Assembly (NCBI GenBank): GCA_030447415.1
Contig: JAUJOZ010000016.1
Location: 1 to 64,000, forward strand
Direction of reading: 5' to 3'
DNA: 64,000 bases
Source: Thermomicrobiales bacterium
GTDB taxonomy: Bacteria; Chloroflexota; Chloroflexia; Thermomicrobiales; UBA6265
Shown here: in pieces, positions 53,207-62,608 of the stretch
How positions within the stretch are numbered: position 1 is the stretch's first letter
How the letters are laid out: the number at the start of each line of letters is the position of its first letter
Program-made: the position numbers and the translations under genes
The notes under the pieces: model-generated
What the model was told of the DNA's origin: nothing
The model's database searches: none
Seen by the model: the letters and a program-made list of their open reading frames with translations, nothing else

Positions 53207-54538
53207 CTAGCTGATGGGGATTCGCGGGGGCGAAGCGGACTGGTCCGCCACCGGCTCGGCGTGGGCCCCTAGCGGCACGAGTTGCTGGCGGTCCGGACCG
53301 ACGCCGACCCTCGTAATCGGGGCACCAATCGCGTTCACGAGGAAACGGATGAAGGAACGCGCGGCCGCAGGTAGGTCGGCTTCGGTGCGAACGTCCGTCG
53401 TGGGAACTCGCCACCCCGGAAGCGTCTCGTAGACCGGAACTACCTGCGCCAGAAGCTCCTCCCCGGCCGGAAGGTGGTCGAGCGTAACGCTATCCAAGCA
53501 GTAGGAGGTGCAGACCTTGATCTCGTCGAAGACGTCGAGCACGTCGAGCAGCGTCAGCGCCACCTCCGTCACGCCGTTCAGACGGACAACGTGACGAGCC
53601 GCCACGGCGTCGAACCACCCGGTGCGACGGGCCCGGCCAGTCGTGGTGCCATATTCCCGGCCGCGCTCGCGGATCGTGTCGCCTGCGGCGTCGACCAGCT
53701 CGGTTGGCAGAGGTCCGCTCCCAACGCGGGTGCTGTACGCCTTGAAGACGGCAATCACCCGACCGACCTGGGTCGGCGCCACCCCCGCGCCTTGGCAGGC
53801 GCCGGCCGCCGTCGGGGAGGAGGACGTCACGAAAGGGTACGTGCCATAGTCCACGTCCAGCATCGCCCCCTGCGCGCACTCGACAAGGACATTCCGGCCA
53901 CCGGCAATGGCGTCCTGGACGAGCACCTCGGCTGCGACAACATGGTCGGCCAGGCGCCCGCCTGCGGCGATCAAATCGTCGAAGATGTCGCCGGCGCTAA
54001 GCTCGGGCTGGCCGTGGACTCGACTTAGGATGCGGTTCTTCTCGCCGATCTCGCGGTCGAGTTTGCGCCGCAGCGACGCCCCGTCGAGGAGGTCGGCGAC
54101 CCGGATGCCGCGCCGCGCCACCTTGTCGGCGTACGCCGGTCCGTTCCCGCGGAGCGTCGTTCCAATCTCGTCGTCGGCCCGCTGGGCCTCTTCCAGGCGA
54201 TCGAGCATCGGGTGGTAGGGGAGGACGACGTGCGCTCGGTCGGACAGGCGAAGCTTGGCGAGGTCGACCCCGCGCTCGCGCAAGCCGTCCATCTCGGCGA
54301 GCAGCGTGTTCGGCTCGACGACGACTCCGGCACCGATGACGCAGGTGCAAGCCGGGTTGAGAATGCCGGACGGCACCAGGTGCATCTTGTACACGCCGCC
54401 GCCCGTCTGAATCGTGTGCCCGGCATTGCTGCCGCCGTTTGCGCGAACGACGACGTCAGCGTCGGTCGCAAGGGCATCGGTCAGCTTACCCTTCCCCTCG
54501 TCGCCCCACTGACCGCCCATGATGATGGTGGCCGGCAT
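53207..54538 (-). CDS. purA: Adenylosuccinate synthetase
   Basis: 443 residues. It opens TIIMGGQWGDEGKGKLTD (the P-loop-like GDEGKGK), then RANGGSNAGHTI, HLVPSGIL, and the conserved VLVECAQGAMLDVDYGTYPFVTSS. GYKVCTSYCLDS-type C-terminal elements are present (KVCTSYCLDSV). It makes adenylosuccinate from IMP and aspartate with GTP. ATG 54538 has GAGGACTA upstream. It follows hspR on the same strand after about 150 bases that probably carry its own promoter. A Pro-rich tail of about 20 residues is unusual. Confidence 0.95.
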   Translation of the reverse strand: MPATIIMGGQWGDEGKGKLTDALATDADVVVRANGGSNAGHTIQTGGGVYKMHLVPSGILNPACTCVIGAGVVVEPNTLLAEMDGLRERGVDLAKLRLSDRAHVVLPYHPMLDRLEEAQRADDEIGTTLRGNGPAYADKVARRGIRVADLLDGASLRRKLDREIGEKNRILSRVHGQPELSAGDIFDDLIAAGGRLADHVVAAEVLVQDAIAGGRNVLVECAQGAMLDVDYGTYPFVTSSSPTAAGACQGAGVAPTQVGRVIAVFKAYSTRVGSGPLPTELVDAAGDTIRERGREYGTTTGRARRTGWFDAVAARHVVRLNGVTEVALTLLDVLDVFDEIKVCTSYCLDSVTLDHLPAGEELLAQVVPVYETLPGWRVPTTDVRTEADLPAAARSFIRFLVNAIGAPITRVGVGPDRQQLVPLGAHAEPVADQSASPPRIPIS

Positions 54539-54691
54539 TAGTCCTCAGCCCCGCGCCCTGGTGTTCGGCACCCCGCCGGCTCGCGTCTCCGGGCAAGGAG
54601 ACACATGGCCTCCCCGCCGTCGGTTTTCGTCGGCACACCGACTATACCCGAGACGCTGCCAAGCCGCGTAGGGTCGCCTGAGGGGGGATCG

Positions 54692-55066
54692 CTAGTGGAC
54701 GCGTCCCAGCGTGTCCCGGTCCGCTTCGACGAGTTCCAACTCCCGCTGCAGCGCAAGCACCTGATCCCGTAGATGGAGGATGACTTCCACCGACGCCAGG
54801 TTCACGCCTAGGTCGGTGATGAGCCGACGGATGCGCCGCACCCGCTCAATGTCCGCGTCGGAGTAGCGACGGTCCACGCCCCCGACGGGCCGAGGGGTAA
54901 CGAGTCCGAGGCGCTCGTACTGGCGCAGCGTTCGCGGATGGACGTCGCATCGAACCGCGGCCACGGCGGACGTGTGCCGGGGCTCGAGGCTGAACCCCTC
55001 GATATCCAACCTGATTCCGGTGGCTTCGATCCGGCGCTCCATTGATGCCATAGCTCCGCGGTCCAT
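54692..55066 (-). CDS. hspR: MerR-family heat-shock repressor HspR
   Basis: 124 residues. An N-terminal winged MerR HTH (VRCDVHPRTLRQYERLGLVTPRPVGGVDRRYSDADIERVRRI, in part) is followed by a coiled-coil (EVILHLRDQVLALQRELELVEADRD). This is the HspR pattern, a repressor that binds HAIR sites and partners with DnaK. The ATG at 55066 directly follows the dnaJ TAG (55069-55067), so translation is coupled, as in actinobacterial dnaK-grpE-dnaJ-hspR operons. A HAIR-like site sits over the operon promoter. Confidence 0.9.
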   Translation of the reverse strand: MDRGAMASMERRIEATGIRLDIEGFSLEPRHTSAVAAVRCDVHPRTLRQYERLGLVTPRPVGGVDRRYSDADIERVRRIRRLITDLGVNLASVEVILHLRDQVLALQRELELVEADRDTLGRVH

Positions 55067-56203
55067 CTAACGCCCTTCCGGCCGGAGCTGGCGCAGTTCC
55101 TCATACAGGTGGCGCTCGCGCTCGCTGAGGTCGGTCGGTATGGCCACTCGGGCGCGAGCGAGCAGATCGCCGCGTTCCGATGGCGCCTTCAGCTTCGGCA
55201 TCCCGAGCTTTCGCAGGCGGAACAGACGCCCGGACTGGGTTTCGGGCGGGATTGTCAGCGCTACGCGTCCGGTTGGCGTCGGAACGACCACCTCGCCGCC
55301 GAGGACGGCGGTGTAGAGCGGCACCTCGATCTCGGTCCGCAGGTCGTCGCCATCCCGCTCAAACCGCGGGTCAGGGCGGACGGTCACTCGAAGGTAGAGA
55401 TCACCGCGCGGTCCGTTGTTCTCCCCCAGTCCCCCATGGCCGGCGACACGAATTCGCGACCCGGTCGCGACCCCGGGCGGGATGCGCACCTCGATCGTCT
55501 TCGTGCTGCGAACGGTTCCCGTACCGTCGCACGTGGGGCAGGTCGCGCCCCGCGCCAAGCCGCTGCCGCCGCAGGTGGCACACCGCTCGGGCGTCTGGAG
55601 TTCGAACGCGCGCGTGGCGCCGTGATATGCCTCCTCGAATCCGACATCCACCGGTACCTCGGCATCCTCGCCCCGGCGCGGCCGAAGCGGCGCTGAGGTG
55701 CCGCGCGACTGGCGCCCCGCGCGGGCTCCGCCGAAGAGGGTTTGGAAGAAGTCGGAGAAGCCGCCCCCTTCCCCGTTGCCGTCGCCGTCGCCGAACGAGA
55801 CGTCAAAGGACGTCCACTGCCGGCTCTCAGTGGACGACGAAGTCTGCGTGCGCTGCTGGTTGAACCATGCGCCGAAGTCGTTCGGGTCGACGGCGCCCGT
55901 GCGACCGGCGCGGGAGCCGCCGAACGGCTGCCCGGCTGGCTCGTTACCGGTGAAGCCGGCGTCGCGGTACCGCTGCCAGTCGTCCCCGTAGCGGTCGTAC
56001 ATCTTCCGCTTGGCGGGGTCGGACAAGACTTCGTAGGCCTCGTTGATCTCCTTGAACCGCTCCTCGGCTCCCTTGTCCCCGGGGTTGATATCGGGATGGT
56101 GTTTGCGGGCAAGCTTGCGGTAGGCGGCGCGAACGGCCTTCTCGTCCGCGCCGCGGTCGATCCCGAGAGTCTTGTAGTAGTCCTTGAACTGGACGGTCGG
56201 CAT
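55067..56203 (-). CDS. dnaJ: DnaJ-type co-chaperone with a reduced zinc finger
   Basis: 378 residues. The J domain (residues about 5-70) has YRKLARKHHPDINPGDKG with the HPD triad. A Gly/Phe-rich linker follows. The cysteine region contains only two CxxCxGxG units (CATCGGSG, CPTCDGTG) instead of four, so it is intermediate between DnaJ and CbpA. The C-terminal substrate-binding domains have GDLYLRVTVRPDPRFERDGDDL and LGGEVVVPTPTGRVAL. It stimulates DnaK. It is in an operon with hspR and is probably induced by heat through a HAIR site. Confidence 0.93.
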   Translation of the reverse strand: MPTVQFKDYYKTLGIDRGADEKAVRAAYRKLARKHHPDINPGDKGAEERFKEINEAYEVLSDPAKRKMYDRYGDDWQRYRDAGFTGNEPAGQPFGGSRAGRTGAVDPNDFGAWFNQQRTQTSSSTESRQWTSFDVSFGDGDGNGEGGGFSDFFQTLFGGARAGRQSRGTSAPLRPRRGEDAEVPVDVGFEEAYHGATRAFELQTPERCATCGGSGLARGATCPTCDGTGTVRSTKTIEVRIPPGVATGSRIRVAGHGGLGENNGPRGDLYLRVTVRPDPRFERDGDDLRTEIEVPLYTAVLGGEVVVPTPTGRVALTIPPETQSGRLFRLRKLGMPKLKAPSERGDLLARARVAIPTDLSERERHLYEELRQLRPEGR

Positions 56204-56234
56204 CTCACGACTCCAGTGCGAAGCGTCTGGAGAT

Positions 56235-56264
56235 AGTGTACAAGTTGAGTCTTATCGACGCAAG
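56235..56264 (-). promoter_or_regulatory. dnaJ-hspR promoter overlapped by a HAIR-like operator
   Basis: Minus strand TTGCGT (56263-56258), 17-base spacer, TACACT (56240-56235). Superimposed on the plus strand is GTTGAGT-N7-ACGCAAG (56244-56264), a 12 of 14 match with exact spacing to the HAIR consensus CTTGAGT-N7-ACTCAAG bound by HspR. The repressor would cover the -35 and spacer, giving autoregulation. The consensus is from established knowledge of HspR; occupancy is inferred. Confidence 0.75.
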
Positions 56265-56842
56265 GTGTTTGATGCGATCGAAGACAACCATTGGGACGGG
56301 CCGCGGCGGACGCGCCGGAGCGCCCAGACCAGGAACGCGGCGAACACGACAAGCACCAGCACCGCGAGGAGTGGAACGAAGACGGCGGCGATCGCAGAAA
56401 CGGCGGCGATGACATCTTCGACCAGGCTCACGATCGGGTTGCCAAGCCCGCCGGTCGTGACCGTCACCGCAGGCCGTGTGGTCGCTTTCGCCGTGTGAAC
56501 GGCGCCAGCAAGCACGAGCCCGAGGACCATCGCGACGACCGGGTTGACGGACGCCTGCTCAGTCGCGGCCATCGCCAAGATGGCCCCGGCCGCCGGCCGG
56601 ATCGCCGACTGGAGGAGGTCGTTGGCATGGTCGGCGCCGGGGACTTTGTCGACGACGACCTCGACGGTCAATAGGATGGTGAGGACGGCAATGCCCCAGT
56701 TCGAGGAGAGGAAATCGTAGGGGCGTCCGAGGGAGAGGACGGTGGAGAAACGGTCGACCAGCGCGACCACGAGGAGCGGGAGATAGGCATTGAGGCCGGC
56801 CGGCGCGGATAGGCCAAGGCCGGTCAGGAGCGAGCTCTCCAC
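56252..56842 (-). CDS. DUF4126-family membrane protein
   Basis: 196 residues from GTG 56842 with GGAGG nine bases upstream; the longer frame upstream has no similarity. It has four or five hydrophobic helices. The start GLGLSAPAGLNAYLPLLVVALVDRF and VVVDKVPGADHANDLLQSAIRPAAGAIL are typical of the family, whose function is unknown. The gene ends inside the dnaJ promoter, so the TAA overlaps the -35 region. Confidence 0.8.
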   Translation of the reverse strand: MESSLLTGLGLSAPAGLNAYLPLLVVALVDRFSTVLSLGRPYDFLSSNWGIAVLTILLTVEVVVDKVPGADHANDLLQSAIRPAAGAILAMAATEQASVNPVVAMVLGLVLAGAVHTAKATTRPAVTVTTGGLGNPIVSLVEDVIAAVSAIAAVFVPLLAVLVLVVFAAFLVWALRRVRRGPSQWLSSIASNTLRR

Positions 56843-56948
56843 GTAGATCCGCCTCCGCCCCCACGTCGTCTCTTCGATTGGGTCCTCCCGGGGGTGCGCG
56901 AGTATAGGGCACGCGTGTCCGGCCGGCGACTGCGCCGAGCTGCGCCGC

Positions 56949-56984
56949 AAGACCCCAAGGATCTGTAAGACCCCAAGGATCTGT
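56949..56984. repeat. Perfect 18-bp tandem duplication upstream of the LuxR-type gene
   Basis: AAGACCCCAAGGATCTGT occurs twice in direct, gap-free tandem (56949-56966, 56967-56984), ending five bases before a possible -35 (TTGTGC 56989-56994; 17-base spacer; GATGAT). It could be a paired activator site or a replication slippage product. Confidence 0.8.
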
Positions 56985-57026
56985 GCGCTTGTGCCGCGGT
57001 CGATCTTCGGCGATGATGTGCGCGCT

Positions 57027-59654
57027 ATGGACAGATCGGCAACGGTATGGACATCGCACATGGGGCGGGGCGCGGACGGGGCGGGTCCGCTCTCGGCCGA
57101 CGCCGCGGCGACCCGGCTGGGGGTTAGCCAGCGCGCGATCCGCCGCGCCATCGCGCGGGGCGAGCTGCCCGCCACTAAGCACGCCGGCGTCTACCACATC
57201 GCCCCGGAGGACCTCGCGCGCTACGAGGAGCGACGCCGGAGCGACGTCCCGCCCCAGACCCGGCCGCGCCCGGCCCCGCCCCGCCTGCTGCCCTTCCCCG
57301 ACCCCGAACCCACGGCCGCCCCTGCGCTGCCCCGCCCGCGCTCGCCCCTGATCGGCCGGGAGCGGGAGGTCGCGGCCGTCCGTGCCCTGCTGTGCCGCGA
57401 GGACGTGTCCCTCGTCACCCTGACCGGGCCCGGCGGCGTCGGCAAGACCCGGCTGGCGTTGCGCGTGGCGGAGGAGTTGGAGGCGGCGTTCGCCGACGGC
57501 GTGGCCTTCGTGGACCTGACACCGTTGACCGACTCCAGCCTCGTGGCGCCGTCCGTCGCCCAAGCGCTCGGCGTCCGCCAGGCGGGCGACCGCCCCGTCG
57601 CCGAACGGGTGCTCGCCGCCCTCCGGGACCGCGAGCTGCTGTTGGTGCTGGACAACTTCGAGCAGGTGGTGGAGGCCGCGCCCCTCGTGGCCGCGCTCCT
57701 GGCCGCCACCCGGCTCACCGCGCTGGTCACCAGCCGGGTGCCGCTGCACCTGTCGGCGGAGCGAGTCGTCGCCGTGCCGCCCCTGGCCCTGCCGCATGCC
57801 GCCCTGTCGACGGAGGAGTTGGCCGAGGCCGACGCCGTGCGCCTCTTCGCCGACCGCACCCAGGCCGCTCGGGCCGACTTCGCGCTCACCGAGGCCAACG
57901 CCCCTGCCGTCGCCGAGATCGTCCGGCGCCTGGATGGGCTGCCGCTGGCGATCGAGTTGGCCGCCGCCCGGGTGACGCACCTGGCGCCGGCCACGCTCCT
58001 GGCCCGGCTTCACCATCGCCTGCCGCTCTTGACCGGTGGCGCGCGCGACCTGCCGGCGCGGCAGCGGACGCTGCGGGATGGGATCGCCTGGTCCGACGAC
58101 TTGCTGAGCGCCGAGGAGCAGGCGCTCTTTCGCCGGCTGGCCGTCTTCGTCGGGGGCTGCACGCTGGAGGCGGCCGAGGCCGTCGGCCGGGCCGAGGACG
58201 AGGCGGGGATCGACATCCTGGCGGGCCTGGCTTCGCTGACGGCCAAGAGCCTGGTCCGGCATGAGGAGGGGGCGGACGGCGAGCCGCGCTACCGCCTGCT
58301 GGAGACGATTCGGGAGTTCGCGCTGGAGCGCCTGGAGGCAAGCGGCGAGGAGGCGGCCGTCCGGGGGCGGCACGCGGCCTGGTGCTTGGCCCTGGCCGAG
58401 CGGTACGAGTTCGCGGGACTGCTGCCGGACGGCGACCAGGTCCTGGTCCTGCTTGAGGCGGAGCACGCCAACCTGCGGGCGGCGCTGGCTTGGCTTCAGG
58501 AGGCGGGCGAGGGCGGGCTGCTCCTGCGGCTCGCGGCCGCGCTGGGCCACTTTTGGTCCGGCCTCGGCCAGTACCATGAGGGGCGGGGCTGGTTGGAGCG
58601 CGCCCTGGGGCATGACGGCGCGGCGGCCGATCGGAGCAAGGCCCTCGTCGCACTCGGCATGATCGAGCTCTACCTAGGGATGCACCGGGAGGCGGAGACC
58701 AGCCTGGCCGAGGGGCTGGCCGGCTGCCGGGACCACGGCGACACGTTCAACGCGGCCCTGGCACTGGTCGGGCTCGGTGGACTGGCAAACCAGCGCGGCG
58801 ACTACGACGAGGCCCAGCGTTTCCTGGAAGAGTGCCTCGACGCGTCCCAGGCGGTGATCGACCGCCGGCTGGCCGGGATCCTGGAGGGCCGGGCGTTGAA
58901 CAACCTCGCCGTCGCTGCCCGGGCGCTCGGCGACCTCGCGCTGGCCGACGAGCGCCTCGCGGAGGCCCTCCGTCGCATGCGCGACGCGGGGTACACCGCC
59001 GGGATGATCTTGTCGCTGGGCGACCTCGGCGACTTAGCGCGCGACCGGGGCGATCACGCACGCGCCCTGGGGTTGTACTGGGAGGCGCTGGGCCTGGGGC
59101 GGGGGCGTCCCGGGACGCGCGAGGTCACCGAGGTGATCGAGGCCGTGGCGATTGTCGCCGTGGCCGTCGGGCAGGCGGAACGCGGCGCCCGGCTGTTGGG
59201 CGCTTCCGAGGCCCTGCGCGAGCGAATCGGGCTGCGCTACTGGGCGGCCGGCAACCAGGTGGCCCTGGAGCACGCCCTGACCGCCGCCTGCGCCGCCCTC
59301 GACGAAGAGGCGTTCGCGACGGCGTGGTCGGCGGGGCGGGGGCTCTCGCTCGCGGCCGCGGCGGCAGAAGCGCAGCCCGTGGCGCCAGCGCCGGCGGCCG
59401 GTCCCCCGCCGGCGGCCGGCGCCGGCATCGCCGTGTCCCAACCGGAACGCGACGTCCTCGTCCTCCTCGCCGCCGGCCAAACCGACCGCGAGATCGCCGC
59501 GGCGCTCTTCATCAGCGTCCGCACCGTCGAGGGTCACGTCGCCCGCCTCCTCGAAAAGTTCGGGGCCCACACGCGCACGGCGGCCGCGCGCGCCGCGATC
59601 GCCGCGGGCCTCGTCGCCCGCGACGCGCCAGCGGGAGCGGCCCCCCCGCGGTAG
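57027..59654 (+). CDS. LuxR-family regulator with excisionase-like HTH, NB-ARC ATPase and TPR region
   Basis: 875 residues from ATG 57027, three bases from the predicted transcript start (a GTG at 56991 also fits). Residues about 21-69 form an excisionase-type HTH ([20 protein letters not shown]). After a Pro-rich link comes an AfsR/MalT-like STAND ATPase: [19 protein letters not shown] (P-loop about 134-140), [44 protein letters not shown]-like helical region follows ([40 protein letters not shown]). The end is a LuxR HTH ([43 protein letters not shown], in part). Two DNA-binding heads on one STAND protein is unusual. It probably controls the Cys-rich genes just downstream. Confidence 0.88.
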   Translation: MDRSATVWTSHMGRGADGAGPLSADAAATRLGVSQRAIRRAIARGELPATKHAGVYHIAPEDLARYEERRRSDVPPQTRPRPAPPRLLPFPDPEPTAAPALPRPRSPLIGREREVAAVRALLCREDVSLVTLTGPGGVGKTRLALRVAEELEAAFADGVAFVDLTPLTDSSLVAPSVAQALGVRQAGDRPVAERVLAALRDRELLLVLDNFEQVVEAAPLVAALLAATRLTALVTSRVPLHLSAERVVAVPPLALPHAALSTEELAEADAVRLFADRTQAARADFALTEANAPAVAEIVRRLDGLPLAIELAAARVTHLAPATLLARLHHRLPLLTGGARDLPARQRTLRDGIAWSDDLLSAEEQALFRRLAVFVGGCTLEAAEAVGRAEDEAGIDILAGLASLTAKSLVRHEEGADGEPRYRLLETIREFALERLEASGEEAAVRGRHAAWCLALAERYEFAGLLPDGDQVLVLLEAEHANLRAALAWLQEAGEGGLLLRLAAALGHFWSGLGQYHEGRGWLERALGHDGAAADRSKALVALGMIELYLGMHREAETSLAEGLAGCRDHGDTFNAALALVGLGGLANQRGDYDEAQRFLEECLDASQAVIDRRLAGILEGRALNNLAVAARALGDLALADERLAEALRRMRDAGYTAGMILSLGDLGDLARDRGDHARALGLYWEALGLGRGRPGTREVTEVIEAVAIVAVAVGQAERGARLLGASEALRERIGLRYWAAGNQVALEHALTAACAALDEEAFATAWSAGRGLSLAAAAAEAQPVAPAPAAGPPPAAGAGIAVSQPERDVLVLLAAGQTDREIAAALFISVRTVEGHVARLLEKFGAHTRTAAARAAIAAGLVARDAPAGAAPPR

Positions 59655-59889
59655 CGCCGCCCCCACACCCCCGCTCCGGTCCGTCCCCGAGGCCGAGAAC
59701 AGGTACTGCTTCGCCCCCGGTCGCGTACTTGTACGCGTTCCCGCCGTGCTCGTCCGCGCCTAGGCTGGTCCCAACGACGGCACCGCACCCCGATTCGCCG
59801 GCGATCCGGCGAATCCTGCGCCCGAGAGGAGCGACCCCGTTGAACCGTCGACCCTCTCGGCGCGTTTCACTCCCCCAAGGAGGACCAGC

Positions 59890-60611
59890 ATGGATGCGTC
59901 CCAGTTTGATGACCTCACCAAGGCTCTCGCGACCGGAACATCCCGACGTCGGGTATTGACGGGCCTCCTCGGCGGGGCGGGGGCCGGAGCCCTCTCCTCC
60001 TCGGGCCGACGGAGCGCCGGCGCCAGCCACGGCCGGCCGCCGGCGCCACCCTGCGCGGCAACGAGCACTGCGCCTCAGGCTTCTGTGACCCGCAGACCCG
60101 GCGCTGTACCTGTCCGGGTGGCACCACCGTCTGTGCCGGCGCCTGCCTCTCGACGGGCGCCTGCTGTACCGCCGCCGACTGCCCGCCCCCGACCGCCGGC
60201 ACCTGCCAGGGGGCACGCACCTGCACCACCGGGCAGTGCGGCTTCGCCCCCGCACCACCGGGCACCGTCTGCCGGGCGGCGGTGGGCGAATGCGACGTGA
60301 CCGAGAGCTGCACCGGCACCTCGACCGCGTGCCCGGCCGATGCCGTTGCCGAGGCGAGGACCGCCTGTGGGGCGAGCGCGACGTGCGTGGACGGCACCTT
60401 CACCCCCGGTGGGACCTGCGACGGGCAGGGGGGCTGCACCGCGGGGACGCCGGTCGCCTGTGACTCGGGCGTCTGTGACGCGGCGGGGACGGCCTGCCTG
60501 CCCCTGACCTTGACCTGCGGCGGCTACTGCGCCCCGGCCTTCGGGGCCGACTGCCCCCCGCCGGCTGCCTGCTCCGACGCCTTCAACGGCACGTGCCAGG
60601 CGCCGGCATAG
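59890..60611 (+). CDS. Tat-exported Cys-rich protein A, one apparent frameshift
   Basis: ATG 59890 follows AAGGAGGACCAGC. The N-terminus MDASQFDDLTKAL...TSRRRVLTGLLGG is a Tat signal shared with the next two genes. The frame is lost near 60042-60045. Adding one base gives exactly 240 residues, restoring NEHCASGFCDPQTRRCTCPGG, as in the paralogues, then many Cys in CDVTESCTGTSTACPADA and CGGYCAPAFGADCPPPAACSDAFNGTCQ. A CCGCCGG run at the site suits a lost G. It is presumably secreted with disulfide bonds. Function unknown. Confidence 0.75.
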
Positions 60612-61214
60612 TACACGCCCCCGCGGGTCGCGGTCCGAGGTGGCGACCCGCGGGGACGGCGCGCCGCCCGGGGTCGGCCACCGCGGACGACTGTGGGTCG
60701 TGCCACCCGGAGCGCGCGGGCGGGTTCGACGCATGCACGCGGGGGCGCCAAATGACGCTGGCGCCCCCGCACCGGGTCCGGTCGTCGGTCCTGGGTCTCG
60801 CTCCCCGGTGCCGGTCGGGTCGGCGACGGAGCCTCGCCGCAGGTCCGTGACCAGCCTCGCTGCCGCCCGGTCCGCGAAGCCCTGGGCAGCGCCGGCCGAG
60901 CGGCGTCCGCCCTCCCGCGTCACCGAGCCCCGCGTCTCGGCCTTCGACCCACCCGTCGACGCCGTCGTTGCCCCGTTCCGAGGACTGTCCCCCCGATTGA
61001 GGAGGAGTAGTTATCTAAGCGAATCGGGGGGACACCGTTTGAAACCACCCGCCTCGCGCCCGCCCGCGAGGACCGACACCGGGAGCCGTCCCCGTCCGCG
61101 CTCGTCACCCACGGGGATTGACGGCCGAGCCTGACAGAGGTATCGCCCCCCACAGTCACTACATCTGAACAGTTTGCACGCTCAGCCCGTGGCGCTCCCG
61201 GAAGGAGGACCAGC
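60612..61214. other. Intergenic region with long perfect hairpin
   Basis: About 600 bases without a supported gene. GTCCCCCCGATT (60987-60998) and AATCGGGGGGAC (61022-61033) are perfect 12-bp inverted repeats around a 23-base, purine-rich loop (GAGGAGGAGTAGTTATC...). The loop holds a Shine-Dalgarno-like GAGGAGGAG that the stem could hide. No frame begins there with coding character. The promoter of the next gene is not evident. Confidence 0.5.
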
Positions 61215-61935
61215 ATGGATGGGTCCCAGTTTGACGACCTCACCAAGGCCTTCGCGGCCGGAACATCCCGCCGTCGGATGCTCTGGGGCCTGCTGGGCGG
61301 GGCAGCGACCGGGGCCATCTCCCTGATAGGCCGACGGCGCGCCGGGGCCAGTCATGGCCGGCCACCGGGCGCCACCTGTATTCGCAACGAGCACTGTGCC
61401 TCTGACCTGTGCGATCCCCAGACCCGGCGCTGCGTCTGCCCGGGCGGGACCACGGGCTGTGGCGGGCGGTGTGTGAGTACTACCTGCCCCACCGGGCAGA
61501 CGCTGAGCAACTCGAGTTGCCGGTGTCTGCACCGAGACGGGTCAGCCGCCGTGCGGGACCGGGGCGGCGGCGACCTGCTGTTCGACCTGCCAAACCTGCA
61601 GCGCCGGCACGTGCAGCGGCGCGGACGTCTTCGGCGCGCGTGCACGACGGGGAGGCCGGGACCGCTGGCGCCTGTTGCAACGGGTCCTGCTGCCCGTCCT
61701 CGTGCGATTGCCTCAGCAGCTTCAACGGCACCTTCTGCTATGCCGACCGCTTCTTCGGGGGCGGCTCATGTACCACGGACGCCCACTGCGATGTCGCCGG
61801 CGAAACCTGCCAGGACTTCGACGGGCGTCGGCGAGTGCACGCCGATCGAGTGCGGCGGCAACTCGGGGGTTTGCCCGGCCGGGTCGCAGTGCATCGCGAA
61901 CGCCGTTTGTGCCGGTTTCGTGCACCGCCACCTGA
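61215..61935 (+). pseudogene. Tat-exported Cys-rich protein B, multiple frame breaks
   Basis: ATG 61215 has the same GGAGGACCAGC leader as gene A. Residues 1-110 are intact: Tat signal MDGSQFDDLTKAF...TSRRRMLWGLLGG, then GATCIRNEHCASDLCDPQTRRC. Beyond SNSSCRC the Cys-rich reading jumps between frames. CTETGQPPCGTG... lies in one, GACCNGSCCPSSCDCLSSFNG and GGGSCTTDAHC in another (about 61640-61815). GVGECTPIECGGNSGVCPAGSQC is back in the first, and probably SCTAT-stop (61935) in a third. Four indels would be needed, so it is either decayed or badly sequenced. Translated as written it would make an unlikely 279-residue protein ending at 62054. Confidence 0.65.
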
Positions 61936-62148
61936 GAGCCCTGCCCACGAACCGGGGGCGCGACCCGGCGCCCCCTCATCGTGTCAGCTCGTCGGCTCCG
62001 GCTCCAGCACCCCGGTCGAACCTCACACATAGGGAGCGCGGGCCGCCGAAATAGGCAATCTTCCCGATGTGCGCCTCTGCCCGGAAAGGTAGGCTGAGGG
62101 TGGGGCCGCGGGTGGCGCGGCACGCCTCGACCCGAAGGGAGGACCCGC

Positions 62149-62541
62149 ATGGATGGCAACCGCTTCGACGCTCTGACCCGGTCCCTGTCCAACGAGACGT
62201 CCCGCCGGCGGGTGCTCAAGGGCCTCCTCGGGGGGGCGGCCGGTGGAGCGCTCTCCCTGGCCGGGCTGCGACGAGCGGGGGCGACTCACGGCCGTCCCGC
62301 CGGCGCCACCTGCATTCGCAACGAGCACTGTGCCTCTGGCCTGTGCGATCCCCAGACCCGGCGGTGTACCTGTCCCGGTGGCACCACCGCCTGCGGCGGA
62401 ACGTGCGTCAGCACCGCCTGTCCGGCAGGGGCGACGCTGAGCAACGCGAGTTGCCAGTGTGTCTGCACGGCGACGGGGCAGCCGCCGTGCGGGACCGGGG
62501 CGGCGGCCGTCTGCTGCGCCGAGGACCTGGGGTGCGATTGA
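62149..62541 (+). CDS. Tat-exported Cys-rich protein C
   Basis: 130 residues, intact. ATG 62149 has GGGAGGACCCGC upstream. Tat signal MDGNRFDALTRSL...TSRRRVLKGLLGGAAGGALSL, then the family core GATCIRNEHCASGLCDPQTRRC, TCPGGTTACGGTCVSTACP, and QCVCTATGQPPCGTGAAAVCC. It matches the N-terminal part of genes A and B and stops where they continue. It is the shortest, cleanest member of the tandem set and shows what the ancestral module looks like. About 12-14 Cys suggest several disulfides. Function unknown. Confidence 0.8.
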   Translation: MDGNRFDALTRSLSNETSRRRVLKGLLGGAAGGALSLAGLRRAGATHGRPAGATCIRNEHCASGLCDPQTRRCTCPGGTTACGGTCVSTACPAGATLSNASCQCVCTATGQPPCGTGAAAVCCAEDLGCD

Positions 62542-62608
62542 TTCCGGGTCGGCGCCGACGTCACGCGCGAGCTGGAGCCTCTTACTCAACGAGGAGGAGT
62601 GATCCGCG

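Noticed and set aside
56559-58613. 684-codon open frame antisense to the LuxR-type gene
   Set aside because: Gln/Arg/Gly-rich with no family features, and it is the complement of a well-supported STAND regulator. Long antisense frames are expected at this GC content.
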